64,000 bases of DNA from Emmonsiellopsis sp. PD_33 (GCA_032988165.1 JANTQF010000096.1:1-64000); one strand, 5' to 3'. Shown: positions 42,943 to 55,801, counted from the first letter of the stretch. Notes: generated from the letters alone by a model not told the origin. Numbers and translations are program-made.

Positions 42943-45152
42943 TTAATGCGTCCCAATCGTGTTTATCATCTCCTGCCATGTCTCAAGATCCGCCGCTCCA
43001 GGGAATGAAAACGATTGATCCTGCCAAACAGCCGGCCAGACACTATCAAAATGCATACTATCCCCATCGCCCTGGGAAAGACCGAATTGGTCACCAGGTA
43101 CAGGAGCGGTGAGGGCTTCGAACCCTCCACTTAGTCTACTATTAGCGGGATCAGAAGATGCTTCGGCCTGCTCAGGCATCGGGGTCGTAGCTTGCGTGGT
43201 CGATGCTGCCGCTTGCTGCTGTGTCATATCTTGTCGCTTCTGCTTGACTTTGGCAATGCATAGTTCTATAACTCTTGTCTCTGCGAGGCCGAATTCGTTA
43301 ACCCATATATCGGAGTTTTGCTTTTCGCAGTATGCTTCCAGATCTTCCAGAATGGCTGCCGTCCGAATGGAATACGGGTCTCGGACAGCCATTATACCCA
43401 GCACGATGCCGCTATTAAATAGCTGGTGGGCGCCCAATGACCATATAAAATTCTCATTCGAGTCCACGACTCGATGCTCTAGCCTAGTTTTCAGATCCGC
43501 ACAGGCTGAGGACAGACATGCTTCCCTGCTGAGCTCGAACCGGTTTGTGATAGACGATCGTAAAAGATAAGGACGATGCAGGGTGATGCGCGCAAAGTGG
43601 TAGTTGGTATGCAGGTACAATCGATGCCACTGTAGAAATGAATGGGTAGCATCGAGCGAGAGATCCGGATCATGCAACTGGAAGTATGAAGGGAGACTAT
43701 ATTTCCACGCAATGAGCTCGGAGTCTAATGCTACCACCTTGTCATAGGATGCGGAGTAGTTTCCGAAGCATTGCTCCTGTATCGAGCCAATGATTTTAGA
43801 AAGGCGATAGCTAAAGAAACTCAAAACCGCAGGCGTCGGGTCATCTAGTGGTCTAGGCTCGGCCTGGAGAGCCTCGTCATCCGACAAATCGTCTACCCAT
43901 ATATTATCAGGCTCCTCTGTTAGACACTGGGCGTCGGATATCGAGTACGGCCGGCCTAGGGCAAGCGCAATCATCCTATCGAGAGAGTATAGGTGGCACC
44001 ATAATCTCCGTCTCGTTTCGGTCGCTTTCCGTGGCAAACCCCATCGCACCCCGTCAACATGGATGCCTTGCGCCATGGCGATGCGTGAGGCAAACCCCAC
44101 TGTCAACCAGCTTTCCGACAATCTGCGAGAATGGATAAGGTATCGAGTAATCAGAACACCCGCACGAACAAGATCCGTGCTCTCCCCGTAGAACGATGGA
44201 GCAATCACTACAGCTCTTCTCGCCGCCCAGTAGAATCGGAGCGAGGACTCCTCGCATTCGCGTTGTAATTCAGGGGAACAGCGCTGGGGACAGTCCAGCA
44301 TGACGCCAATAGCAAGAATTATGAAAAGAAGTGCCAGCCACCGGAGATCGACCGTCGTCACGTCGTCAAAGCCCGATTTTCTTTTCCAGAATTTAACGTA
44401 GCTTTTGCGAAAAGTCTGGGGATGGACGGCGTCGATTTTCCAATTCACATCCGTCAAAAAGAGATCGACCAGACGATCCACTGTTGATTTTCGCCGCGGG
44501 AGGAGGCCTAGAAGATCCCATAGTTGTGAAAATGGACCAGATTCGTCTCGGAATGGTCTCGCAATGGTACTTCGACGGGAGGGGTTGGCTCCGGTGGGAA
44601 TATCAGGTGCTGGAGCATCAATCATAGTGGCGGCCACCTGTGGTCCAAAATACGAGTTTCCAAAGAATGAAGGGGCCCCCCGAGTCTTCCATAGCTGGCC
44701 GACGCGGGGAGACGTCAGAGGTTCTTCTATATCAGATTCAATTGAGTAGGGTGATTCCTCCGGCTGTTGCTGGGCGCGGGCTGGCACCTCCTCAGACCGG
44801 GACTGGAGCAATGGCGCCAACTTGGACACCGTAGACGCCGCCTCGTTAGGGAGGGTCTTGCGTCTTCGTTTCGGATGGGGATCAGAGCCTGGCGTTCCCT
44901 CCGTTCGACGGAGGCAGAGGTCTGCCACTCCGCGCCGAAGACAATGCAGACATGGGCGTTCTCCCGAACACTAGGCCATAGTCAGCGGGTACGACACAAC
45001 ATGTTTCGTGGGTTTCATACCTTCTGCTTCCTGATATGGCATTGGGAACAGGCGGTTGACAGCCGGCCGCGCTTTCGTGGCTCTGAGGGGGTTGGAGGCA
45101 CCGGTTGCTGGAGAGAATGGGGCGGGGGGGGAACTGGGGTATCATCAGCCAT
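42943..45152 (-). CDS. Zn2Cys6 transcription factor
   Basis: Two exons (45152-45021 and 44970-42943), 719 aa. The intron (GTATGA donor, CCTAG acceptor) lies inside the zinc cluster, so the six cysteines are only seen after splicing: CSQCHIRKQK then CSGERPCLHC and a final Cys in RRGVADLC, fitting CX2CX6CX5CX2CX8C. A basic stretch follows (PKRRRK). Residues about 240-500 carry the fungal_trans domain, including RRRLWCHLYSLDRMIALALG. The C-terminus is Gln/Ser-rich. Expected to be a nuclear DNA-binding regulator, perhaps of the neighbouring FAH hydrolase and permease; that link is inference from position only. Confidence 0.9.
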
Positions 45153-45662
45153 TGCGGGGTTCAATGTTGCGGCATGCAAATAGCAATGAGATGCATCAAT
45201 GGACAGGGCTTTGAAATATACGGACGTCAGTAGTCTCTTGAGTCAACCCGGCCGGTGACCTGGATCCTTTAACTTAGAGCACGATAACTAATAAGGCTAG
45301 CTGTTGGACCAAGGCGTCACTATGTGGGGAATGGCTCGTGGGTGGGCTGGGAGATGGCGATGTGGAATACTGCGAGACAACTTGAACCATTGGGATGGAT
45401 ACGGTAGAAATCCGATTTGATTAATGGAAGAAAGTTGGATGTTGTGTATTGTGATATATCGAATGGTGCGGCTCTTATGGTGAGGTTGGAATCCGGCCGG
45501 AACAACTTAAATATATTTTCGTCTGACCACCAACCACCCCTCCTCAACCCCGCATCCATGAATATCCCCAGCACCACAGGATAATCCATTCTTCACTCAT
45601 CCACTGGGGACAATTTATACCAGTCTACCTACCCCAGTTTAACCACCAAAAATTCATTAAAA
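45153..45662. promoter_or_regulatory. Divergent promoter, Zn2Cys6 factor and phosphatase
   Basis: About 510 bases between two divergently transcribed genes. No coding potential seen. Confidence 0.5.
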
Positions 45663-46281
45663 ATGGCCCCCGAACCCTCCACCCCGGAATCCATATCCGT
45701 CCTCTTCGTCTGCCTCGGAAACATCTGTAATCCCCCCCTGCCCCCATTTAAGAAAAAAACCAATCCTAACACCACCCCCAGGCCGCTCCCCGATGGCCGA
45801 AGCCGTATTCCGCCACCACTCCGCCTCCCTCCCCCCCACCAGCCGCCTGACATTCTCCACCATCGACTCCGCCGGCACAGGCGCCTACCACGTCCACAGC
45901 CCGCCAGACCCGCGAACAATGGCCACCCTGCGCGCGCACAACATTACAAACTACTCGCATTCCGCGCGCAAAGTGCGCGCTGCCGATTTCACAACGTTTG
46001 ATTACATACTTGCTATGGATGAGGAGAATCTGGAGGATTTGTTGGAGGCGCGGGCGAGGGCGGTGGGGCGCGGGGGTGGTGCGCGGGAGGATGGGGAGGG
46101 GGTGGCTGTGGTGCGGTTGATTGGAGACTTTAGGGAGGATGGGAGTGTGGTTGAGAAGGTTGGTGGGGGGGAGGTGGTGGGAGATCCGTATTATGGGGGG
46201 AATAAAGGGTTCGAGACGGTTTATAAGCAGCTGGTGAGGTTTTCGGAAGGGTTTTTGAAGTTTCTTGAGGCGAAGGCGTAG
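45663..46281 (+). CDS. Low-molecular-weight protein tyrosine phosphatase
   Basis: Two exons (45663-45726 and 45782-46281), 187 aa. The intron splits the second Cys codon of the P-loop. Spliced, it reads VLFVCLGNICRSPMAEAVF, the CX5R active site (Cys17 nucleophile, Arg23). The general-acid aspartate is in the late DPYYGGNKGFETVY motif. FDYILAMDEENLEDL is the typical middle block. A glycine/arginine-rich insert near residue 125 (VGRGGGAREDGEG) is longer than in yeast Ltp1. Such enzymes dephosphorylate phosphotyrosine in the cytosol. The 3' part is G-rich on the plus strand. Confidence 0.92.
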
Positions 46282-47211
46282 GGAAGGGATGGTTTGCGTT
46301 TTAAGCCGGTGGGGGGGTTCTCGGGGTTGGTTGTTTTGATAGGTGGGTTTGAGTTGGGTTGTTATTGATGCTGCTATGCATCTGCGTCTTTTTCATCGAT
46401 CTATACACGCTGGCTGGTTTGGTTCTGGATGGGAGCCGGCTTGGTGCTTCGGCGTCTGACTTTTTGTTTCTTTATTATGATACGATGATACGCGGGCTTG
46501 ACAGATAACTACTAGATAGATAGCTAAATAGATAGAACATGATTTTTACTTTTGCACTGTTCAAATCGTGACGATAACTGTTAACGGGGTCTGCGCTGCA
46601 TAGGCATGGGCGTGGTTCTAAAGCGGATAGGAAGAAAAAGAATAATCGAGGTATAGTCAGTGGGTTAATTGCACAAAACAGAGAATATATATATACATAC
46701 GAGGGAGATACACGATATAGAACAAATATTGTACAGAGAGGGGTAGCTGTGCCATAGCGCACTGAATATATGAAGAACCAATTGGCATATATCCAGCAAG
46801 ATATGTACCTGTTGAACATATGTCCGTGCCGGAGGAGGGTCTAAGCTCCTCAAATTATCTTACAATAGTCAGATTGATGCGTGGGTGATGATGGTCTTGC
46901 TGCTGTAACCTGCGGAGCCAATGTATGCTTTACAAGCGTTTCCCGCAGGCATTGCTGCAGCCGAGAATAAAGGTGGAGGAACGAAGTCGAAGCTTTAGTG
47001 TGCTTCCCGGTTGGTTGGAGGAACCTTCCCTTGAGAAAAATCTGCGAACGGATTCGTGTCCATATGAAAACATGATGTTTGTGCTGCCCAATAGCTCCTA
47101 GTGGGTAAGAGGTTGGATAGGTTCTTGGCAATATTCGCAGTATAGCGGAGATTTCATGAGAGAGCAGGGCGTATTCGAGGCCAGAGTGAACCGTTTACAT
47201 TTTCGACGGTT
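46282..47211. other. Intergenic between convergent genes
   Basis: About 930 bases between the stops of the phosphatase and COQ7 genes. Minus-strand frames (46475-46853, 46850-47131) show no recognised domain. No RNA gene seen. Confidence 0.5.
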
Positions 47212-47973
47212 TCATACCCGCTGGCTGATCTGTATTGCGGTCCGGCAACCCAATCGGATAACATTGACCAAGGGATCGTATGGTTTGGCCTCTTTTGCAT
47301 CATTCTCTACAGCATGATCAAGGTGCTCCAACTCTTCATCCCGGATTCTCTTCAGCGTCGACACCAATTCCTTCAATTCTGCGTCGGGTTCTTCCCCACG
47401 AGCCTCCGCATCCTCAAACCACTCTAATATCTCGCGGATTTGGTCATTGTAGTGTGTGCCTATTTCCGTTTCGACCGCCTCAGTGCATGCCATGGCCGCC
47501 TCGCGACCCATGATTCCCGTTGACCAGCCCAGAGCCTTTGCAGCAACCTCCCATATCGGATACATGGCGGTAGGGCGCACCTGGTGTTTGGCAATCAGGT
47601 GGTTGAAGGTGTTAAAATGGCCGGCTTCCTGATCGTACATGTGCTTCATAAGAGGGCGGAGATGAGGATGCGAGCGGACGACTGGAGGGGTCTGGGATGC
47701 GTAGATGAGTGTTGCGGCCAGTTCACCAGCCTGGTTTACTCGGAGGGCGCTGTCGAGGAAGTCTCGTTGTTTTTGAGTCAAAACCATGCGTTTCTTGGGG
47801 CCCGAGCTATCCTCTTCTCCGGCTGCGGCGGATTGTGAATTGCTGGCATGCAGATTCCGAGAAGAGCCCAGGGAGAATAAAAGACGCCGGACGGGCAATT
47901 TGGGATACATCGAGGGCCGAATGGACTTTCTACAGACAGCCAAAGACTGTCTGAGAGCGGGAAGAGGGTCCAT
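47212..47973 (-). CDS. COQ7: Demethoxyubiquinone hydroxylase COQ7
   Basis: Intronless, 253 aa from the ATG at 47973; the frame is open further upstream but has no earlier ATG. The first 45 residues are rich in Arg and Ser with few acids (RQSLAVCRKSIRPSM, KLPVRRLLFSLGSSRN), a good mitochondrial presequence. The di-iron ligands are visible in the usual order: Glu in NQAGELAATLIY, the ExxH in DQEAGHFNTF, Glu in EAVETEIGTHYND, and ExxH in DEELEHLDHA. COQ7/CAT5 performs the penultimate hydroxylation in ubiquinone synthesis on the matrix side of the inner membrane, within the CoQ synthome. Divergent from RTF1. Confidence 0.95.
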   Translation of the reverse strand: MDPLPALRQSLAVCRKSIRPSMYPKLPVRRLLFSLGSSRNLHASNSQSAAAGEEDSSGPKKRMVLTQKQRDFLDSALRVNQAGELAATLIYASQTPPVVRSHPHLRPLMKHMYDQEAGHFNTFNHLIAKHQVRPTAMYPIWEVAAKALGWSTGIMGREAAMACTEAVETEIGTHYNDQIREILEWFEDAEARGEEPDAELKELVSTLKRIRDEELEHLDHAVENDAKEAKPYDPLVNVIRLGCRTAIQISQRV

Positions 47974-48617
47974 CTGGGGAGTCGCCGGACGTTTTGTGAA
48001 GAAGCGTACGGGAACAATGGAGCATTCACAGTATGGACCAACCGGGAATCTCAGTCCGTGGGAAACACACGGCAGCAATTCTCACCTTGCCGTCAGTTGG
48101 GGTTTGAATCTCAAGTTGACGAGGTGTTGAGCGATGGATGAGGTCGGGGCTAGGGTGGAATCACATGACCTGAAAAGGCTCGTGCTTAGTCATCCAGCCG
48201 CCAGCCTGCGCATCGACGACTCGCGGAACGTCATGAAAGAACGACGACGTTTGGACGAAGACATCTCCCGTCAACAAACGCCATTGTTCGCGGATCCGGC
48301 TATTCCTGCGATTGGCTTTCATATATACATTGTTATACACCTTATAATTACTGTTGCTGGCTTCCTTGCGCGTTCCGGTATTCACCCACCGCAGCGCCAT
48401 CTCCGTCTCGCCCGCCGACATTCACCTTCGCGGAGGGGAGCCATCTATTTTCACTCAGGAAGCCCCTCTCCATATAGCCTGTCTTCTCCTGCGTGCTCTG
48501 CGATTGTCCCTTCGAGACTTCGCGTGTTTCCTAGACTCTGAGTCGCGTTGCGATCCGCAATCCTTCCTTACACCCGTCACTAGATTTCGTCCGCCTCTCA
48601 CATAACCAGCGCCTACC
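47974..48617. promoter_or_regulatory. Bidirectional promoter COQ7/RTF1
   Basis: 644 bases separate the two start codons. A TCACATGA E-box-like word lies at 48161-48168. The right half is CT-rich, as in a leader for RTF1. Short frames here are not supported as genes. Confidence 0.55.
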
Positions 48618-50724
48618 ATGTCGGACCTCGACGCGGACCTTCTAGCTCTTGCGGGAGACGATTCCTCCTCAGACGAGGAAATCGCCCCCTCCAAGTCAAA
48701 AAATGCATCCCCGCCAGAAGCATCTGCGAACGACCGGGGAGAGTCTGAAGAGAGTGGCGAAGTTTCTCGAAAAGGGGCTGGAAAGCACACTTCTCGCACA
48801 AAGAGAGCGAGAAATGCTGAAGATGGCCGGGCAGACTTGTATGTGTTACTGGCTTCCATGTGCTCATTCACCACGCCCTATTTTATCAACCCACATCCCC
48901 CCTTTGACCTAGGCCTCCTCACCTCCTTCTTGCACCTTCATATTGACAATGAAATTTCAATCTAGCTCTTCCCCATCATCGCGATCCCGAAACTCTTTAC
49001 GATCCGCCTCTATGTCTGAGTCCGACTCCGATGCGTCCCCACCACCGGATGACCAGGGACCGATTTTTCCCTACGAAAAGTTGTTCTATTCAGCAAAGGA
49101 CAAGGCTGAAGTGATGGCAATGCCGGAGATCCAGCGGGAGCAACTTTTATCTGAGCGAGCCCAGCAAGTTGACCGCCACAGTATAGATGCCGCTCTCCGT
49201 CGTCTCCTTGCTTCTCGAGAGCGAGAAGAAGCACGCACTGCAGAAAAGAAGAAACGCAAAGCTGGAGCCACAGATCTGGAAGAGAGTCAACGCAAGAGCT
49301 CTCGACAGAAGACTACTCTTGGAGGCCGCAAGGTTGGCGAAGCGTCCGATGCCATCGAGGCATACAAGCGGCAGCGTGAGCAGAAGGGTAAACGTGATGA
49401 ACAACGCCGTCGCGAAGCTAATTCCAAGAAGAAGAGCGGTATCAACGGCTCCCCGGATGGAGCAGTGTCAGACGAAGACGCCAATGGCGAGAGTGATGTG
49501 GAATGGGATGAAGGCCATCGTCGCCGGTCTCCCTCTGTCCCGAAAGACGATCCGCCTGCCGAACTTGGCGATATTCAAAGAGCTTGCCCTGGCCGTAGTT
49601 ACTTTCGTGACTTCTGCTTCTACCCGGGTTTCGAGCAGGCCACTATCAACTGCTACGTTCGCGTCGTCGTCGGCGTGGACGAAACACAACAGAACGTTTA
49701 CAGGGTGTGTTTGATAAAAAGTATGCTTTGTCCCGGCCTTTCACTTTGGAAACCATTCTAATTCCTTTCCTCATTTCCAGAGTTTGTCGAGGGAAAACCC
49801 TACGCCATGGAAGCAAAAAATGGCCGAGTATTTAGCACTCCGCAGTATGCCGTTCTTGCTCATGGCAAAGCAGAGAAACCCTTCCCATTTATAGCCTTTT
49901 CGGATTCTCCAATCACTGAGGTATGCCTAGTTGTCGATCATCATCCAGGAATTTCTTCTAACATTTCGCAGAAAGAGTTCAATCGCTACCGTCAAACTAT
50001 GGCAGTCGAAAATTGCAAGATGGCTACAAAATCTATGATCAACGCCAAAGTTGCTGATATCAAACGGGTGGAAGGTCATCAACTCACGCCCGAAGAGCTG
50101 GACCAGAAGCTCCGACGCCAAGGCATTAAAGGCGACGGCAAAACCCAGGCTTATCAACTCATGCAACTTAATAAACGCCGCGAGGAGGCAACTGCGGCTG
50201 GCGATGAAGCAGCTATTGCTAAGCTGAATGCAGAGATCGAGGAATTTACTGGCGCTAAGCTTGCTTTCGGTACTTCTTTGGTTAAGCCCCGCCCAGCCGG
50301 ACAGACTCAGCAGGAGCGTCTGGCAGAGCTCAATCGGCGCAACCAAAAACTCAATGCTGAAAATGTCCGACGTGCCGAACTGGCCGAACGGCGACGGGCA
50401 CGTCTTACAGCAGCCGCTGTGGCCCGGGGAGAAGCTGTTGCTGATCGTTTTGCTCGTGTCAAGACCCGGGCTAGAACCCATTACGATGCCAGTGGCGATC
50501 GACTTGTTCCGAAAGGAAATGGCAGCGATGTTAGCCGCCCTATTACGCCGATCACTGGAGCCAACACGCCAAACGCCAAAGCTGCAACCGCCAGTCGCAC
50601 TGGAACACCGTCTGGTTTGAAGAACGAAACCAAGCCTCACAAGGGAGTACCTGTCATACGCCATCGACCTACAGACGATGAGAATATCGCAGCTCTCGAT
50701 TTTGAAATTGATATCGAGATTTAA
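48618..50724 (+). CDS. RTF1: Paf1 complex subunit RTF1
   Basis: Four exons (48618-48838, 48966-49720, 49781-49920, 49972-50724), 622 aa. An acidic, serine-rich N-terminus (LALAGDDSSSDEEIAPS) leads to the conserved PIFPYEKLFYSAKDKAEVM block near residue 105 and then to a Plus3 domain from about residue 272 (DIQRACPGRSYFRDFCFYPG), continuing across two introns to SDSPITEKEFNRYRQTM. The last exon has a long charged coiled-coil and PAGQTQQERLAELNRRNQKL. In yeast Rtf1 works in the Paf1 complex on elongating RNA polymerase II, and promotes H2B ubiquitination. The third intron (51 nt) is a multiple of three without a stop, so retention would insert 17 residues in the Plus3 domain. Confidence 0.93.
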
Positions 50725-51555
50725 GATATCGATATCCGGGCACCGGCTCTTGTACAACATTTTCAATCGCTTTCAGGCCATCGGCATGACACCATCGCCT
50801 GATTCAAGCGATTATAGCGTTATCGAAGTTTGATTTTCTGCTCTCATTATTTTTTTACCCGTTTTCATTGCATGGATACACAGCAGGCTTCCGGTTACAT
50901 TTCCGGCGTTCGGTTCTCCAGATTAACTTTAATAGCTTTACTTTTTCTGCCTTGTGATTATTTTGTGTTGTGGCCTTTTCCTCCTTCGTTTCACTTGTTG
51001 CATTTTATAAAATGGAGACTACGCAGCTTTGACGATGCAGTCCCTGAGAGCCTTCGATTCTAAAGCTGGAGGGGGCCACGGCATTCTGAAGGGAGGTGTG
51101 ACTGCACGACAAATGCTGCTTTCTACTGTTTGGATTACTGCATGTGTAGATAGAATAAACCAAAAATTTACATCAGACTCATTGCATCAAATAGATAGTG
51201 CAGGTGCCATTTACAAAATCATAAGGAGAAGCTGTCGGTCGAATTAAAGTTAGCACGTGACGGACCCTAATGCAAACCAAACAAACTCTTTGTCCCGATA
51301 AGCAGTCTTGGCACGATAAGAGCGACACGCTTGCCCGAAACGGCCTAGTCTCTTCCAACGCGTTGTCTTAATAAGCGGCGCGTCCAAAGTCGCGGTATGG
51401 CGCAGTATCAAACCGCTGCCGGACACAACATTCAACCCACGCATCATACTTCCCAACCACGCCATATTTTACCCCGTATAGAGTATATTCCCATTTTTCC
51501 AATGTCATAATATACCAAATACCATTCTGTACCATCCATTGGCACACAATTGACA
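50725..51555. other. Intergenic, Mrc1 promoter
   Basis: About 830 bases between RTF1 and Mrc1, both on the plus strand. No recognisable gene. It should hold the RTF1 3' end and the Mrc1 promoter. Confidence 0.5.
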
Positions 51556-54500
51556 ATGGACATCACCTCATTATCCCCCACGCGCCCGCCCCGTGGCTCT
51601 GCCACGCCGGACCGCGCTTCCAATGCCTCATCCCCCAATCCCAACGCCAATGGCGGCTCTCCGGAAATCGTAACCCCGGGACGGAAAATCAGGGCCCTGA
51701 TGGCGGCGTTAGATAGTGATTCGGACGAGGAGACGCCTTCGAACACCACCGCTCCAACAACGACAGCGACACAAAAGCGCGTCGCGAGACCGTTATTTAC
51801 CTCCTTTGCGGAGGCTATGAAGAGCCGGGCTCCGGAGAAGGACAGCGTGCCGGATAATGCTGGCAATGATAGTGAGGATGATGTGGATGACGATTTACCC
51901 GTCCAGCCGAAGGGGCGGATGGCGGCGCGGATGCAGGCCGCGGTGGATGGTGAGCGGGCTGAGAGCGCTTATGAGCGAGTTTCTAGGGACTTAAATGCGC
52001 AGAGACAGCCGGCCCTGACTGTGGTGGAACCTACGGAGGGAGAGAAGGATTTGGTGGCTGAGCAGGAGGAGGAGGAGCAGGATGACGACGATATTCGGAC
52101 AGGGAGGCGGTTGGAACGCGGTTTGGGACAGAATAGGAGGTCTGTGTCGAGTACGTCGAATCGTTCGAATTCCCCGCTTTTTGTTCCTATGGACTCCCCT
52201 ATGGGAAAAGAACGGGAGAGGAGATCTGTTTCGAAGGCATCAGATCGATCTGAGTCGCCACTTTTCGTGCCCATGGACGCTCCTGGGCCGAATGATAGAG
52301 CCGCCAATCGAGACGCCATGGATACTGACGACGAGGAACCAGCTCAAGACCCCCACGATCGCCTCAAGGCTCTCGTTGCAAAAAAACGCCAGGAACGAGA
52401 AGCCCGTGAAAAATTGGAAGCCGAGAAAAGGGCAGAAAGACTACAACGGTCTAGCGAGCTGGGGAACATGTTTAGTTCCGATCAACTGAGCGATGCCGAT
52501 GACGAGGTCGAGACGGGCGAGAAATTAACGCAACATTCGAGACCTAGTGCTCGGAAAGCGAGCAAGAAGGCGCTTCTAGAGATGAATCGGGAAACTCAAC
52601 GGATTAGCCGAAACATGCAATTGGCGCACCAGGCTACGACCAAGAAGAAGATTACACTGGATAGCTTCCTGGAGAAGTTTAATAGCAAAAGCTCCGCTCC
52701 CACTTCTAGTTCTGCTCCTGTTTCGGAACATGAGCATAGCACTCCACCCACCTCCCCAGTTGCAGGCCCAAGTTCCCAAGATAAAGGCCCCGCTGTGAAT
52801 ATTGAAAACACACAGGAACAGACTGTTGTTCTAGACGATGATTTGGAACTTCCGTCTGTGGATGATATATTAGCTGCTCCCGTTGTGGTTGCCGAGGCGC
52901 CCGTATCTCTCCCCACAGAACAGATCAAAGCACCATCCATTGCCCCCGCGCCCAAAATATCAAACCCACGACCCGTCCGTGTCCGAATCTCCCGGCAATC
53001 AATTGCCCAGAACCAGAAGAACGATTCCGATTCCGATCTCGAAATTGTCACCTCGCCCGCGAAAACACGTCGGATTGCGGTTTTTGAAAACCTTCCAACC
53101 CGCAACGCGTCGACTTCTACCTCTCTGCTCAAACTCAGGACCCTAGCCCAACTTTCTTCCCCATCTCGCCAGAGACAGAGCTCCATGACACGCACTGAAC
53201 TGGACAATGCCCTGTTTAGACGGGCGAGGTTGCAGGCGCTGAAGGAGAGGGAGGAGAAGATCGAGGAACTGAGGGCTAAGGGAGTCGTTATCGAAACTGC
53301 GGAAGAGAGGATGCGTGCTGATGCTGAGGTTGAGGACCTTCTCGAAAGGGCGAGGGAGGAAGCGGCGGCAATTGCGAAACGGGAGAAGAAAGCCGCGAAG
53401 AAAAATGGTGATGTCGATGCTCTCGACGTGGATGATAGCGAGGACGAAGATTATAATGGAGGGGATGACGAAGAGGAGGTTCTTTCTGGGTCTGAAGAGG
53501 AGGAAGTGGTTGGCGATGATGAAGACGAACAAGACAGTGAGGAGGAAGAGGATGAGGAATTGGGCGATGCAGATCGGCCTGCTGGTGTTCAAGATGAAGC
53601 TGCTGGCCACCTGATCGACCACGAAGCGGACGAAGCTGAAGATTCGGAAGATGAGCAAAGCGAGGGCGAAGAACACCAGGTTAAAGGCACGGACGAGCAG
53701 GTGCTAAGAAGAAATAGAAGAACCCAACGCGTTATCAGCGACGACGAAGACGAGGCGGAAGACGCTCCTAAACCACAAGAAACCCCAATCCGATCCCAAT
53801 CCCAACCATTCTTCCCAGGCTTTGGAGGCGCCACACGAACACCGATAATGGGGCTAACCCAAGCCTTTGGTGCAACTTTTGCTAACAGTCAAGATGACGA
53901 GGAAGATTCCCTAGAAGCCCTTCGTCGGATGCCTGGAGCCGAATTACCCGCTGATGATCTCTTAGCCCTGGGTTCTCAAGAGATAGTTCGCGACAGCCAG
54001 GGGCAAAACTCCGTTCCTCTTGACCTATTCGCAAGTTACCCACAGTCCGCTAGCCGTGTGTCCGAGTCACCTGCAGCGCGAACAATTGCGTCGTATTCCC
54101 AAGCGCCGGAACCCACCCAAGACGCTGGGTTTATGTATTCTCCGTTCGACCAAGAAAAGCGGTTTAATAACCCACCCACGTCTACTGTTGATACCGTCCC
54201 CATAACTGTTGAAGAATCTCCTATTGTAAAACGCACCGGTGGAAGACGGTTATTACGTCGTGGACCTGTTTCTGAGCTCTCCGATGTTGAAGAGGAGGAG
54301 TTTCTGGTTAAGTCTAGTGCATTCGACGTCATGCGCAAGGCCGCAAAGAAGCCGGCAAAGATTCAGTTCGACAAGTTGAAGAGCGTGGCGCGCGAGATTA
54401 TTGATGAAGTGGCTGAGGAGTCCGAGGATGAATATGCTGGCCTTGGAGGAGCAAGTGATGAGAGTGCCGGCGAGGAGGATGAACTTGATCTCAGCATGAT

Positions 54501-55768
54501 TAATGATAATAGCGGGGAGGTTGTTGATGAGAAGCAGCTGGCTGCTATGAACGCGTACGTATTCCAACTTGTTTCTGCTGCGATGATAGCTAACCCCACC
54601 TTCATACAGAAACCACTCACGAGAACAAGACGAGCAACAAGTCAACAAACTCATGAGAGACATCACCACGGGTGCCCTTCGACGGCGACGCGGTGCAGGC
54701 GATGATCTCGACCTATCAGACTCAGACGATGAACGCATCGCTGCCCGCCGTCGCGCAAAGAGAAGAGAGTTCGCAAAGATGCGTAAGGCCCTGCTCGCCG
54801 ATGAGAAGATCGGACAGATCGCAGTGGATCCCAAGAAGAGCGCGTTCCTGAAGACGATTGAGGATAGAGATATGGACGACGATATGAGCGTGGATTTCTT
54901 GGGCCCTGCCGATCCTAGCTCGCAGGATACCCCGTCGCAGGATTCTGCGCCCCAGCAGGGCAATGACCAGCCTGAGTTTGGAGGAAACATCTCAATGAAC
55001 AATAACAAACGCAAACGACCCCTCGACCACTCAGCCGCCGACGCACTGAACCGCCCACCACCTCACCTCCGCCGAACACCCGCAAGCGCAACAACAAAGA
55101 AACCAACCACGCTCGCCGAAATCCGCGAATCCGTCTCCTTCCTCCTCGACGGCGACGAATCTAATTCCTCAGAATCGTTCAACGAGGACATCCTCCTCTC
55201 CGACGAGGAAGACTCACATGCCCAGGACGCATCGGAGGAAGATGACGAAATAGACGTCTTCAGCAAATCTAACAACCCCCCATCATCTTCCGCCCCTGAG
55301 CCCTCAACCACCAACCCCCGCCGCCGACCCCGCGGCAAAGTCGTCGACCGCCTCTCCCTCCGCCGCGCCGCCTCCTCCAACGCCGCCTCCACCACAATCT
55401 CCAAACAAGCCTTCTTCTCCGCAAACACCGGACCAACCTTCAAACGGCCACCGCCGCTTGTCCGGCGCGCGACGAGTAATCTATCTACGTCGTCGACGTC
55501 ATCGTCTTCTATGGGCTCGGGCTCGATGGCGGTTACGGGCGGGGGCGCGAGAGCGTCAACGGAGCTCCGCCCGCAGGGTGCGGCGGGGAAGAAGGGGGCT
55601 GTTAATTATTATGCTGCGGCGAGGGAGAGGCAGAGGGAGTGGGAGCTTAGGAGGGGGGCGAGGGGGGAGGAGAGTGGGAGTGGGAGTGGGAAGGGTGTGA
55701 TGGGTTTAAAGGGGAGGGGAGGGGTGTTGGGTGGGTTGTTGGGGGGTGGGGATGGGGGGTGGGAGTGA
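51556..55768 (+). CDS. MRC1: Replication checkpoint mediator Mrc1/claspin
   Basis: Two exons (51556-54554 and 54610-55768), 1385 aa. The frame opens earlier but the first ATG is at 51556 (MDITSLSPTRPP). It is a large, mostly disordered acidic protein with two related repeats (SPLFVPMDSP, SPLFVPMDAP) near residues 210-240, KKKITLDSFLEKFNS near 365, a long Glu/Asp-rich stretch around residues 635-730, and S/TQ sites such as TQAFGATFANSQDDEED. The MRC1-like domain spans roughly 880-1130 (FDVMRKAAKKPAKIQFDKLKSV, then LMRDITTGALRRRRG). Mrc1 travels with the replisome (with Tof1-Csm3) and relays Mec1/ATR signals to Rad53/Cds1. Ser/Thr-Gln sites fit that role. Confidence 0.88.
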
Positions 55769-55781
55769 TTTGAGTTTATTG

Positions 55782-55801
55782 TTTTTTTTTTTTTTTTTTT
55801 T
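55782..55801. repeat. Poly-T tract
   Basis: Twenty T residues shortly after the Mrc1 stop codon, between two convergent genes. It could be a 3' end processing signal or nucleosome-excluding sequence; no more can be said. Confidence 0.8.
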
